A DNA stretch of 57,269 nucleotides from assembly GCA_900545865.1 (NCBI GenBank), contig URAN01000014.1:1-57269 (forward strand), in the 5' to 3' direction. Below the pieces are notes generated by a model. It did not search any database. It had not been told where the DNA came from and worked only from the letters and a program-made list of their open reading frames with translations. The DNA comes from an uncultured Eubacteriales bacterium. Its GTDB lineage: Bacteria > Bacillota > Clostridia > Monoglobales > Monoglobaceae. A program made the position numbers and the translations under genes. This document shows, in pieces, positions 26,808 to 36,891 of this stretch; the stretch's first letter is position 1; each line of letters begins with the position of its first letter.

Positions 26808-29800
26808 ATGGAAACCAAATCTAATAAATTAACAATAATAAAGCGAACATTATCCGTAATATTGACGTTGGCTTTGTGTGTCGGCATATTCCCGACAGGC
26901 GTTGTCTTTGCGGACAATGATAAGATAAGCGTTGATAACGATTATATCGAGGTTACGGCAAAATCCGACGGCTCGGCATACGGAATAAACACGATTAAGG
27001 GTGTTCCGGGCAAGCGTTTTGACAATAACAAGCCGCTCTTGTATGATGAGGACGACAAGTTCGCAACATCATACACAACGGTCAGGATTGTCAAGAACCC
27101 GAACGGAGCGGATGAGACAACAAACGATTATATCTTCGGCAGCTCGGCAGGACAGCTCGTCCTGCCGCCGACCGAACAACAGTTGGACAACGAGAACCGC
27201 GCGATTGTGACAATCTGGAAGGTTGACGGCGTTGAGATAACCCAACAGCTCGTCATAAACGGAAACACGGCGAGCGCAAACGGCGGATATGCAAATATTC
27301 GGTATGAGTATAAGAATACAAATCCCGATAATGTATGGGTCGGCATAAGAATTTTGCTAGATACAAAGATTGCGGATAATGACGGCGGACAATTTTATAA
27401 AAATGGCGGAAGTACGCCGATAACCAAAGAGACCGAGTTTGTCGGTGACGCAATCCCCGAATGGTACTCAATATCCGACAGCGTTACATACTCGACAACG
27501 ACATCATACGGCTTGCTTAAAAACAGCCAAATGCGGCGCTATCCGGATAAAGTTCAAATGGCGCACTGGTTCAACCTTGCGAACACGCTTTGGGATTATG
27601 ATGTTAATTCAAGCGTGAACTTTGACGATTATTATAATGAGTATAAATGCCCCGACAGCGCAATCTCGATTATGTTTGACCCCGAACAGGTCACATCGGG
27701 ACAGAGCTGTTCGATTGACACGATGTACGGCGTGGGCGAGCTTAACGGAATGGAATCGACCTCGAATTACTGTGTTATGACGGTGACTCAAAAGGAAGAG
27801 CTTAAAGCCAACAGCGATAACACGGGTTATGAAAACAACGGCGAAATCACTCTTTATGCGACGATTGACAATTCAGACCGCGAATCAAAGCAAATCGTTG
27901 ACGGAAAGCTAAAGCTTGTTTTTGACGATAAAATCGTGGATAAAGAACTCAATATGACACGAGAACCCGCGATTTGGGTTGCGACCGAAAAGGAAGAGGA
28001 CGAAACAATAAGCGTGGGCAACATCGACCGCGGTACTATAAAGCGGAACATCCCGATTAAGCTTAAAGCGCGCCCCGTGTATAAAAAGAATAAGGACAAT
28101 TCAAACGCGGACGCACCCGATATAGTTTATCAACCGACAGAGGGTTACACTTTGTATACGGGCATTGATACCCGAAAGATAAGCCTTCAGCTCACGGGCG
28201 TGGGAACGCCGATTCCGTCTGTCGCAAGCAAGATTGTCACCTTGCCGCCGCTCGGTGCGGATAAGATAGACCTTGCTTTTACGGGTATCGACCCCAAAAT
28301 AATATATTATGAGGGGTATTCATACTTTTCGGCACAGGGTACGGGCGATAATTTCAAGACCCTTACCGACAAGTCGAACTGGACGGCATATTTGCGCAAC
28401 GTGGTAACTAACGAAATCATCAATATCGACAGCTTTAACTGTTCTGTCGATACCGAAAACAAACAGCTCGGCTTGCTCGTTGATATGGGCGGTCGGCTCG
28501 GCGAGTTTGAGCTGACGATTGAGTACAAAAATACATTGGCGTATCTCGGAAAGCGTACTTTTTCGGACGCGGAGAACCACATAAGGACCACCGATGACGA
28601 AAAGTATAAAAACCGCGGTTATTCGATTGCTTCAATCGCGAGGATAAGCGACAAGAACGACTATGAAATGCGGCTTTTTACCGCGGACGCAGGTTCGGGC
28701 AAGTCGATAGAGGAACAGTTCTCGGAATATAAAGAGAGCGTCGAGGCGCAAGACGGCGAAATGCTCTTAGAGGGCAGAGGTGTATTCAAAGTCCTCTATA
28801 AAACGGGCAAGAATGCCGAAAACGCAGCAAAGGCACCGCTTGTTATAAGTACAAAATCGGGCGATAATAACCTTCAGACTCACAACCCCGATATTATGGG
28901 ATTTGAAACTATCTCGGGTTCGGATAACATTAAGCTCAACCGCATAATGTATTATAATTCGATGACTCCGCTCAGCTTTAAGTCCGAGTTTGACAGCAAC
29001 GGAAAGCCGAACGTTATGAAGGTCGAGGGTGACGGCGATTTAAGCATAATAAACGCGTCAACAATCTGGAAGCATAAGTTTATGATAAGACTTGTTATGT
29101 CGGATATCTATACATATGATACGGATGATGAGGGCGGTATGTCAAACAGCACCACACCTCAGCTGCAGCTCCTCGGCGGCGGATGGCTGCTTCAGAATAT
29201 GGGTGGATTCATCTTTAATTTAAGTTATGGCGAACTCGGCTGCCAAGACGGCAGGTATACGATAAATTTCAGCGGTTCGGTTGAATTTCCGCTCGGAATG
29301 AGCAAGGACGATAAAGCACAGCCGACAGAGGGCAACACAGCATCGGGCGAGGCACCGCGGGAAACGCAGCAAAGAGTGTCACAGTCGAACGGAACAGGTA
29401 CAAATACAGGAACAGGTTCAAATACGGGTACGGGAACCGGCGCATCGGGCAGCACTCAAACCACAACCGAAACACCGGCACAGACGCAAAAGAAACTGTT
29501 TAAAGACGGCAACGAGGCAACCGAAACCCTCGGTTCGTTCGGTGACGGCGGTTCTCTCGGCGTTTCGGTGGATTCAATCTTATTCGGTGAACACGAAAGC
29601 CGTAACGACGAAAATGTGATAGAAACGGGCTTTGTCGGAATAGCGGCGAACGTGTCGATAGAGCTTCCTGATTCGGTATTTCCCGCGGGTGGCTCACAAA
29701 ACAACGATTCGAGACTATCGGATGGCGCAAGAGCGAGCAACCCGACCGATGCGAACAGCCAAATGGTCAGTGCACGCAACAGAAACGCAACCACGAGAGC

Positions 29801-32800
29801 GGGTCAGCAGAGTAATGCGGCGAATGCGAGAACGAGAAGCAAAGGTAAGCTCAACGGCTTTGAAATGGGCGTATCGTTTAATTCGTATGAGTTTAACGCA
29901 GGGGTCGATTTGGGTATAGGTATAGGTCCGATAAGCACGGCTTTTCGAATGAGCCTTGCCGAAACAAATACGGGAAAGATTTGTCTTGACACCATATATC
30001 TCGAAATAAAGGGATTCAGCGTCCCGATTGTTCCGGGCGTGTCGAGTCTGATAGGTCTTGGCGGCGGAATATCCGACCTTGCAAGCTCGATAAATTATAC
30101 GGGTGATGCAAGACCGCCCGTTACAATAAGCGTAATGGCGGCGTTTGACCTTGTTAAAGTAATGGCGATGCAGGCGGATATGTCTGTGTCGGGCAACGGC
30201 CTGTCGTTCAGCATTACGGGCGCACCGAAAGGCTTTGACCAGATTAAATTTGTCGCACAGGGAGACTTTGACTGGACAACGGGATTCAGTATGCGGCTTT
30301 CGGGAACGGTGGATATGTTCTCGGGAATCGTCTTGGGCAACGTCACGCTTGCTCTGACAACCACCCCCGAATTCTTCTTAATGGGTAAGATAAGCGGAAG
30401 CCTGAATATTCCCGGTCTCGGTCAGCTCGCAGGGGTTGTCCTTGCCGTTACGAATAAGTATATTGCCGGCGGTGTAAAAATATTTATATTCAGCGGCGGT
30501 TTTGTATACTATTACGATACGAATAAATTCCGATTAATATCGGGCAGCGAGGTCGATGAAATCAGTGAGATAGACCTCGACAATACCGAAATGTCAAGCG
30601 GAACAACCTCCGGCGGAGGAGCATCCTCGGGAGGCGGCGCTTCGGGCGGTTCAACCTCGGGACGATCAATACGAACGCAAAGCTTCCTCGAAGTAAGAGA
30701 AGTTCCCGATGCAAACGGAAACATTCAGCTTATGGGTATCGGTGGCGGCGCAAAGGTTATCGGTTCGACAATCGACAATGCGGTAAGCACGCAATACAGC
30801 GCACCGCTCAAACTTTTGAGTGTAAACGCTTTTGACGCAGATGTAACGGACGCAATGATAAGCGGCAACGACGTTGTTCTGCGCGTATATTACGATAGCG
30901 AAACCGCACCGTCATTTAAGGTAACAGACCCGAACGGAGATGATTATCCGATAATTGCGTATGACTATAACAAAACCCAGGAGGGAAATAACGCGTTGGG
31001 CGCAAATATGCTTTTGTCAGAAAAAGAGGACGAAAATGGTGTTACCAAAAAATATGCATATATAACGGTTGACAACGCAAAACTGAAGTCGGGTGTATGG
31101 AAGGTTGAATCGACAAACGGCATAGAGATAAGCGACTATACCGTGTTCACACTTCCGTCCGCAAACCCGAAAACGGAAATTTCATCGGCTGAAATCAACG
31201 ACAGCAACCTTGATATAAGCTGGAATGCGGACGAAAACGCGGATGTAACAATCGCGCTTGTTCCGTGTGACGATAACGGAAAGCCTTTGACCGAAACCCT
31301 GACCGATGAGAACGGAAAGGCAATAGCGGACGATGACGGAAACTCCGTCATAAACGAACATCCGGGTTATATTATACATTCCGCAAAGGGGTCGGGCAAT
31401 GCTCAAACAGACCTCAAAGCCGTTCCGAGCGGAAAGTATATAGTAAGGCTCGATTCGCTTTTGAATCATATGGTCTATACGAACACATACACAAAAACTC
31501 CGCTTGTATTCACAAACCCGAATACATTGGAAACCCCAATGGTTACCGCTGCGGCAGGCGGTGACGGACGCTTGAATGTAACATCGACTGTTCCGTCAAA
31601 CGCAACGGGTATTCAGTTCAACGTCTATAAGATAAACACGGACGAGAACGGCACGGAAACGGAAGAGCTTCTCCCGGCAATCGGCGGCTATGTTGCCGAT
31701 GAGGACGGAAAATGCACGGTAAGCACATATTTCAAGGGTGAAAATACAATCCTCGATGAAAATGGTGCGGCAAAACAGACATCCGAAATCCGCCCGGGCG
31801 AGAAGTATCGCGTTAAGGCTTACGCCCTGAATATGAAAGAAAACAGTGGTTGGTTCAAGAGCGAAACCGCACAGAGTGAGGTTATAACCGTACCCGTACC
31901 CAATCCGCCGAAAGCGAATGTAAAAGTTGTGTCATATAATGCACAGAGAAAAACAGACGAAAAGGATATTCAATACTTACAGGCGAGCAACTCGAACGTG
32001 CTTATCGACTATACGATAACCAACTTCGGCACAGCTCCGAACGATGAGGTAACGGTAAGGTTCGATATTGACGGCAAGCAATACGGTGAGGAAATCGTGA
32101 ACAATGCGGCAAGCGGCAAAAAAGGCTATGCGGCGTTTAATCTGACGGACGGCGAGCATTTTGTCGATGTTGTATTTATAAACAAAGACGGTGACGTGAC
32201 GGTCGAAACGTGCAAGTTCGCAATTGACACAATCCCGGCGGATATTAAGATAGAATATCCGCAAAACGGAAGCGTCTTTGACCCGAATGTCGGAATCCCG
32301 ATTAAGCTGACAACCGATGACAGCGTAACGATTGATGTTGAGCTTGATGGAAAAGCGGTGGTATCGGGCGAACAAATCGGATATACCAAGACCCAAAACG
32401 CGAACGGAAACAACGAGTATAACACGGTTTATGAAACAACCGTTCCGACCGTTGCACCCAAGTATTCGCACGAGGTTAAGATTACCGCGACCGACAAAAA
32501 CGGCAACAAGACCGATCATATCGCAACGGTGGTAAACAGCCGCGCGTCAAAGATTGGCGGCATTAAGATTTTAGGCAGCAAAATAAGCACCGACACAACC
32601 GAGCTGACCGCGGTCGGACTCGATGCGGACGGAAAGGAACTCGGCATAGATATTGCCAAGGATAAGTTTAAGTGGACATTGCTGTCCGACCCGTCACAGA
32701 CATCGATGTTTGTATCCGAGGGTAACGAGTCAACGGTGGTAATGCAACAGAACGCGTCACCGTTCTCGGTTATGGCACAGCTTGATTTGGGCAGCGAACA

Positions 32801-33944
32801 ATACCTTACCGATATATACGATTCGGGTATTGTCGGAAACCAAGACTCGTCATCGGATGATGACAAAAAAGATAATAACAAGAATTCATCAAGCGGTGGC
32901 GGCGGAGGAAGCGGCGCGGTTTACGGCAGCGCAATCCCCGATGAGGTGAATGAGATTATCGAAAGGGTTAAAGCGTCAATGAGCGAAAGCGCAAAGGTTG
33001 ACGCATACAAGATGTACTCGGGCGCGGATTTTGTTGCAAAACAAAACGGTAACGCGGCGTTTGTAAGCGGAAAGGACATCTCGAACGAGAATTATCTTGT
33101 CTTCGGCACGGACAGCAACACCGGTGCGTACACAAACGGCCTGCCCGAGGGCAGCACAATCCGTTCGGATGTGGTATGTGCCGAAACGCTTTCGCCTCAG
33201 GATAAGCTCTTGCTTGATTTTAAGGTAAGAGGAATAGGCGTTGATAAAAATCTCGGCGTGTATAAGTATTCCGAAAGCACAAACAAATGGATATACATCG
33301 GCGGCGATTATGATTCGGCAAGAACGATGATGTCGGTTTATGCAATCGGTGGAGGAAAGTACGCGGTGATAGAGAATCCAAGAATGTCCGAGGTTGACTT
33401 TGCGGATATTGATTCAACGTGGGCAAGGCTTTATATCCAAAGTCTTGGCTATGCAGGTCTGACAGACGGTTATATCGAGGACGGAGTGAGATACTTCAAG
33501 CCCGAAAACGAGATAACAAGAGGTGAATTTGTCAAGATGCTTGCGAGTGCAAAAGGCACGGCGATAGACGGCGCGGACGTAAGTATGTTTGCCGATTCGG
33601 CGGAAATCGAAAGCTGGGCGGCGCCGTATGCCGCAGCGGCATATCGTGACGGATGGCTTAAAGGAAGTCAAACCGACAGAGGTGTTGAGGCACAGCTGTC
33701 ACAGCGTATAACCAGACAAGACGCAATGACCCTTGTGTACAGAGTGTTCTTTGACGGCAAGCCGACAAGCGGAACGATAGGATTTTCGGATAGCTCAAAC
33801 GTATCCGAATACGCACAAACCGCGGTGGCATACCTGACCGAAAACGGTATCGTATCGGGATTCGAGGATGGTTCGCTCAGACCTCTCGAAAGCCTGTTGC
33901 GTGAACAGATTGCAAAGATTTTGTGGGTAAGCGTATTAAAATAA
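26808..33944 (+). CDS. Giant SLH-anchored surface protein
   Basis: This 2378-residue exported protein has a long signal peptide (about 1-36, ending VVFA). Large beta-rich regions follow, then a Thr/Gly linker near 865-895 and a glycine-rich hydrophobic beta region near 1010-1245. A Gly/Ser linker near 1265-1285, Fn3-like and Ig-like modules to about 1980, and another Gly/Ser stretch come next. Three SLH motifs (about 2195-2378: YAGLTDGYIEDG...ITRGEFVKML, MFADSAEIESWAAPY, ENGIVSGFEDGSLRP) bind cell-wall polymers and so hold it on the surface. AGGAGG precedes the ATG, 40 bases after the other giant gene, so they are one operon. A 17-bp terminator closes it. Biological role unknown. Confidence 0.87.
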   Translation: METKSNKLTIIKRTLSVILTLALCVGIFPTGVVFADNDKISVDNDYIEVTAKSDGSAYGINTIKGVPGKRFDNNKPLLYDEDDKFATSYTTVRIVKNPNGADETTNDYIFGSSAGQLVLPPTEQQLDNENRAIVTIWKVDGVEITQQLVINGNTASANGGYANIRYEYKNTNPDNVWVGIRILLDTKIADNDGGQFYKNGGSTPITKETEFVGDAIPEWYSISDSVTYSTTTSYGLLKNSQMRRYPDKVQMAHWFNLANTLWDYDVNSSVNFDDYYNEYKCPDSAISIMFDPEQVTSGQSCSIDTMYGVGELNGMESTSNYCVMTVTQKEELKANSDNTGYENNGEITLYATIDNSDRESKQIVDGKLKLVFDDKIVDKELNMTREPAIWVATEKEEDETISVGNIDRGTIKRNIPIKLKARPVYKKNKDNSNADAPDIVYQPTEGYTLYTGIDTRKISLQLTGVGTPIPSVASKIVTLPPLGADKIDLAFTGIDPKIIYYEGYSYFSAQGTGDNFKTLTDKSNWTAYLRNVVTNEIINIDSFNCSVDTENKQLGLLVDMGGRLGEFELTIEYKNTLAYLGKRTFSDAENHIRTTDDEKYKNRGYSIASIARISDKNDYEMRLFTADAGSGKSIEEQFSEYKESVEAQDGEMLLEGRGVFKVLYKTGKNAENAAKAPLVISTKSGDNNLQTHNPDIMGFETISGSDNIKLNRIMYYNSMTPLSFKSEFDSNGKPNVMKVEGDGDLSIINASTIWKHKFMIRLVMSDIYTYDTDDEGGMSNSTTPQLQLLGGGWLLQNMGGFIFNLSYGELGCQDGRYTINFSGSVEFPLGMSKDDKAQPTEGNTASGEAPRETQQRVSQSNGTGTNTGTGSNTGTGTGASGSTQTTTETPAQTQKKLFKDGNEATETLGSFGDGGSLGVSVDSILFGEHESRNDENVIETGFVGIAANVSIELPDSVFPAGGSQNNDSRLSDGARASNPTDANSQMVSARNRNATTRAGQQSNAANARTRSKGKLNGFEMGVSFNSYEFNAGVDLGIGIGPISTAFRMSLAETNTGKICLDTIYLEIKGFSVPIVPGVSSLIGLGGGISDLASSINYTGDARPPVTISVMAAFDLVKVMAMQADMSVSGNGLSFSITGAPKGFDQIKFVAQGDFDWTTGFSMRLSGTVDMFSGIVLGNVTLALTTTPEFFLMGKISGSLNIPGLGQLAGVVLAVTNKYIAGGVKIFIFSGGFVYYYDTNKFRLISGSEVDEISEIDLDNTEMSSGTTSGGGASSGGGASGGSTSGRSIRTQSFLEVREVPDANGNIQLMGIGGGAKVIGSTIDNAVSTQYSAPLKLLSVNAFDADVTDAMISGNDVVLRVYYDSETAPSFKVTDPNGDDYPIIAYDYNKTQEGNNALGANMLLSEKEDENGVTKKYAYITVDNAKLKSGVWKVESTNGIEISDYTVFTLPSANPKTEISSAEINDSNLDISWNADENADVTIALVPCDDNGKPLTETLTDENGKAIADDDGNSVINEHPGYIIHSAKGSGNAQTDLKAVPSGKYIVRLDSLLNHMVYTNTYTKTPLVFTNPNTLETPMVTAAAGGDGRLNVTSTVPSNATGIQFNVYKINTDENGTETEELLPAIGGYVADEDGKCTVSTYFKGENTILDENGAAKQTSEIRPGEKYRVKAYALNMKENSGWFKSETAQSEVITVPVPNPPKANVKVVSYNAQRKTDEKDIQYLQASNSNVLIDYTITNFGTAPNDEVTVRFDIDGKQYGEEIVNNAASGKKGYAAFNLTDGEHFVDVVFINKDGDVTVETCKFAIDTIPADIKIEYPQNGSVFDPNVGIPIKLTTDDSVTIDVELDGKAVVSGEQIGYTKTQNANGNNEYNTVYETTVPTVAPKYSHEVKITATDKNGNKTDHIATVVNSRASKIGGIKILGSKISTDTTELTAVGLDADGKELGIDIAKDKFKWTLLSDPSQTSMFVSEGNESTVVMQQNASPFSVMAQLDLGSEQYLTDIYDSGIVGNQDSSSDDDKKDNNKNSSSGGGGGSGAVYGSAIPDEVNEIIERVKASMSESAKVDAYKMYSGADFVAKQNGNAAFVSGKDISNENYLVFGTDSNTGAYTNGLPEGSTIRSDVVCAETLSPQDKLLLDFKVRGIGVDKNLGVYKYSESTNKWIYIGGDYDSARTMMSVYAIGGGKYAVIENPRMSEVDFADIDSTWARLYIQSLGYAGLTDGYIEDGVRYFKPENEITRGEFVKMLASAKGTAIDGADVSMFADSAEIESWAAPYAAAAYRDGWLKGSQTDRGVEAQLSQRITRQDAMTLVYRVFFDGKPTSGTIGFSDSSNVSEYAQTAVAYLTENGIVSGFEDGSLRPLESLLREQIAKILWVSVLK

Positions 33945-33960
33945 ATAATGTATGAGCATA

Positions 33961-34001
33961 AAAAAGCTGTGTTCCCCGAACGGGGGAACACAGCTTTTTG
34001 T
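33961..34001. terminator. Terminator of the giant surface-protein operon
   Basis: A perfect 17-bp stem (33961-33977 and 33983-33999) starts with AAAAA and ends with TTTTT. It can act in both directions, between this operon and the convergent trpB2. Confidence 0.93.
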
Positions 34002-34134
34002 AATATAGAATCAAAGTAATTTTTTTAATTGCGGTTGTCCGCATAAAATACGGATATATGAAATATATCAAATAATACATATATGCACAATGTTTCGTGG
34101 GGTTGCCCACGTGTGGGTGACCGCATATATTTCT

Positions 34135-35511
34135 TTATTTCTCAACGTTCGGCAGGGTTGCAAAACTTTCTTCAAGCTCTGCGTCCGTGGGAATATAATC
34201 GTTCATCTTTCCGTCATGGAATTTTTCATATGCAACCATATCAAAATATCCCGTACCCGTCAAACCGAAAAGAATCGTCTTTTCTTCGCCTGTTTCCTTG
34301 CATTTGAGAGCTTCATCAATCGCCTTTTTGATTGCGTGGCTGCTCTCGGGTGCAGGAAGAATGCCCTCAACTCTTGCGAATTGCTCCGCCGCCTCAAATA
34401 CGGAGGTCTGGGGAACGGAAACCGCCTCCATAAGTCCGTCATGATAGAGTTGGGAGAGGGTCGAACTCATACCGTGATACCTTAATCCGCCGGCGTGGTT
34501 CGGCGCAGGAATAAAGTTGCTGCCGAGAGTGTACATCTTTGCGAGGGGGCAAACCATACCCGTGTCACAAAAATCATACGCGAACCTTCCGCGCGTGAAA
34601 CTCGGACAGGATGAGGGTTCAACTGCAATTATGCGATAATCGGCCTCGCCGCGCAGCTTTTCGCCCATAAACGGTGCGATAAGTCCGCCGAGGTTCGAGC
34701 CGCCGCCTGCGCATCCGATGATGATCTCGGGCTTGATTCCGTACTTGTCAAGAGCCGCCTTTGCCTCAAGACCGATAACCGATTGATGCAAAAGAACCTG
34801 GTTGAGAACGCTTCCGAGGACATAACGATAACCCTCAGTCGAGGTTGCCTTTTCAACCGCCTCGGATATTGCACAGCCTAAGCTTCCGGTTGTGCCGGGG
34901 TGCTTTTCAAGAATTTTTCTTCCGACAGCAGTTTCGGTTGACGGCGACGGAGTAACCGATGCGCCATATGTTCTCATAACCTCGCGGCGGAACGGCTTTT
35001 GTTCATATGAAACCTTAACCATGTATACTTTACAGTCAAGGTCAAAATACGAACACGCCATCGACAAAGCCGTACCCCACTGACCTGCTCCGGTCTCGGT
35101 TGTCACGCCTTTTAAGCCTTGTTTCTTTGCGTAATACGCCTGGGCAATTGCGGAATTTAACTTGTGGCTTCCGCTTGTGTTATTGCCCTCGAATTTATAG
35201 TAAATCTTAGCCGGTGTGCCGAGCTTTTTTTCCAAACAGTACGCACGCACAAGAGGCGACGGACGGTACATCTTATAAAAGTCGATTATTTCCTCGGGAA
35301 TAGGGAAGTAAGCCGTTGTGTCGTCAAGTTCCTGTTGAATAAGCTCATCGCAAAATACGGGTGCAAGTTCTTCGGCTTTCATCGGTTCAAGCGTTCCGGG
35401 GTTCAAAAGCGGAGCCGGCTTGTTCTTCATATCTGCACGAAGGTTGTACCAACTCTTTGGCATTTCGCTTTCTTCGAGATAGATTTTGTAAGGGATTTTT
35501 TTGTTAGACAT
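34135..35511 (-). CDS. trpB2: Tryptophan synthase beta-like protein, TrpB2 type
   Basis: This 458-residue PLP enzyme joins indole and serine to make tryptophan. The N-terminal extension and motifs (RPSPLVRAYCLEKKLGTP, EGNNTSGSHKLNSA) mark the TrpB2 branch, not the TrpB1 that pairs with TrpA. The PLP lysine is K117 (SGSHKLN), the catalytic glutamate is E139 (TETGAGQWG), and a phosphate loop GCAGGGSNLGG follows. The ATG at 35511 has GAGGAG 8 bases upstream. Frame extending to 35700 is leader RNA. No other trp gene is nearby, so it may salvage free indole or phosphoserine-derived precursors. Expression is set by the T-box in front of it. Confidence 0.94.
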   Translation of the reverse strand: MSNKKIPYKIYLEESEMPKSWYNLRADMKNKPAPLLNPGTLEPMKAEELAPVFCDELIQQELDDTTAYFPIPEEIIDFYKMYRPSPLVRAYCLEKKLGTPAKIYYKFEGNNTSGSHKLNSAIAQAYYAKKQGLKGVTTETGAGQWGTALSMACSYFDLDCKVYMVKVSYEQKPFRREVMRTYGASVTPSPSTETAVGRKILEKHPGTTGSLGCAISEAVEKATSTEGYRYVLGSVLNQVLLHQSVIGLEAKAALDKYGIKPEIIIGCAGGGSNLGGLIAPFMGEKLRGEADYRIIAVEPSSCPSFTRGRFAYDFCDTGMVCPLAKMYTLGSNFIPAPNHAGGLRYHGMSSTLSQLYHDGLMEAVSVPQTSVFEAAEQFARVEGILPAPESSHAIKKAIDEALKCKETGEEKTILFGLTGTGYFDMVAYEKFHDGKMNDYIPTDAELEESFATLPNVEK

Positions 35512-35540
35512 ATTTCTGTCTCCTCTCATAAAAATTTTTT

Positions 35541-35845
35541 TATTCGCGGGACAAAAACAAAAAACCTGTCCCGCAACAAATAAAGTTGCCGGGACAGGAA
35601 TAAAATTTCCTGCGGTGCCACCCTGCTTGGCGCAAATATTTAAAATTGCGTCCACTCTGCGCATACTGACATATGCCGACTTTTGTTTACGAAGCGTCAT
35701 ACTCCGTCGCCCCTACTCCAAAATAATTCTGTTTCGGTTTGCCCTCCAAAGTCCATTCGGCTAAGTCTTACTCTGCCGCAATCCCAGCGCCTGCGGCTCT
35801 CTTTGAGAGAAGTGTCAAAGCTTACTTACTCTTTGTCATCGGTTT
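35541..35845 (-). ncRNA. T-box leader (probably tryptophan-specific)
   Basis: Read leftward, the leader carries the T-box sequence AGGGTGGCACCGCAGG (35624-35609). It is followed by a terminator stem (35598-35585 with 35577-35565) and a T-rich tract (35564-35551). The T-box bases can pair with the 5' side of that stem to form the antiterminator. Upstream lies a long stem I region with a candidate specifier codon TGG at 35755-35753 (GAATGGAC). Uncharged tRNA-Trp would stabilise the antiterminator and switch trpB2 on. T-box identity is firm; the codon assignment is inferred from context and the gene it controls. Confidence 0.92.
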
Positions 35846-35851
35846 TAAAAA

Positions 35852-35880
35852 AGATTAGCACAAATTTTTTGGTTTGTCAA
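35852..35880 (-). promoter_or_regulatory. Promoter of the T-box/trpB2 transcript
   Basis: Read leftward, TTGACA (35880-35875) and TAATCT (35857-35852) are 17 bases apart, directly before the T-box leader. Confidence 0.8.
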
Positions 35881-36016
35881 TCCCTTTTTTAAATTTTGTC
35901 GAAATTTTATATTTTAAAATCCAATATTCCAATGAAATGTGTGAAAGTTTGCGCTAAAATTTATCTATATTAGTTATCGTTATGTTTATGTATGGCTGTT
36001 AAATCCGTTAATTTTC

Positions 36017-36862
36017 TCAATCTTCGGAAATATATGCAACACCACAGGCATTTGGACCGATGTGCGCCCCAATGGTTGCGCCGATATTAATTATATTTTT
36101 GTCCGGCACATTAAATCCGGATTTTCTTAAGGCGTCTGCCAATAAATCCCCATTTTTGCGATTGTTTGAATATAATACATATATCGGGTATTTTTTATCG
36201 GGTGTACACGAGATAAGTTTTTTTGAGATTGCGTTTATTCCGCCTCTGATGCCCATGGCTTTGGAAGATACTTTTATTGTGCCGTCTTTTAGTATATGAA
36301 TAACAGGTTTTATGTTCGCAATCATTCCGACAGTATACGCTGTTTTGGAAAGTCTGCCTCCTCGATGGAGATATTCTAATGTATCAAGGCACGCATATAA
36401 TTTGATTTTTGTTTTTAAGATCTCCAATTCATCAAATATTTCTTTTGCGGATTTACCGTCATTGCGAAGCCTGGTTGCATAATCTGTCAAAAGCCTTTCT
36501 CCGGCGGCGGCGTTTAGGCTGTCAACTATATAACAATTTTCGTATGCGAGGATATCCTTAACCAAAGACGCGTTTTGATATGTACCGCTTAAAGATGAAG
36601 AAACGGTTATAATTATACATTCATCGTTGTTTTTCATAAATTCTTTAAGCAATACCTCAAAATCATGCGGTGCAGGCTGAGAGGTCTTTGGAAAGCAATC
36701 GCACTTTTCCAACAATTCATAGAATTGTTCCTTTGATAAATTTTCGTTTTCTTTATATTCAACATCATTAAATGAAATTTGCATTGGAACACAATAAATA
36801 TTATTTTCCTTTAATTCGTGAGGCTCAAAATCCGCCGCCGAATCCGTTATAATTCTAATCAT
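36017..36862 (-). CDS. DegV family fatty-acid-binding protein
   Basis: This 281-residue cytoplasmic protein has the DegV two-domain fold. Family marks are the N-terminal ITDSAADF, TSQPAPHDFE, the SSSLSGTYQNA lipid-head pocket and the DTLEYLHRGGRLSK segment. DegV proteins (FakB type) bind a fatty acid and present it to the kinase FakA for phosphorylation and phospholipid synthesis. FakA is not in the window. It is the last gene of the leftward MarR-ADH-ALDH operon, 29 bases after ALDH. That suggests the operon handles fatty aldehydes or alcohols that end as fatty acids. Confidence 0.92.
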   Translation of the reverse strand: MIRIITDSAADFEPHELKENNIYCVPMQISFNDVEYKENENLSKEQFYELLEKCDCFPKTSQPAPHDFEVLLKEFMKNNDECIIITVSSSLSGTYQNASLVKDILAYENCYIVDSLNAAAGERLLTDYATRLRNDGKSAKEIFDELEILKTKIKLYACLDTLEYLHRGGRLSKTAYTVGMIANIKPVIHILKDGTIKVSSKAMGIRGGINAISKKLISCTPDKKYPIYVLYSNNRKNGDLLADALRKSGFNVPDKNIINIGATIGAHIGPNACGVAYISED

Positions 36863-36891
36863 ATTTGTTAAAACACCATCCTATATTTGAG

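Noticed and set aside
31977..32519. 180-codon antisense frame in the second giant gene
   Set aside because: The sense strand carries a clearly conserved surface protein; the antisense frame has no family features.
34083..34485. Rightward frames over the end of trpB2
   Set aside because: They overlap a firmly identified gene on the other strand and look like its shadow.
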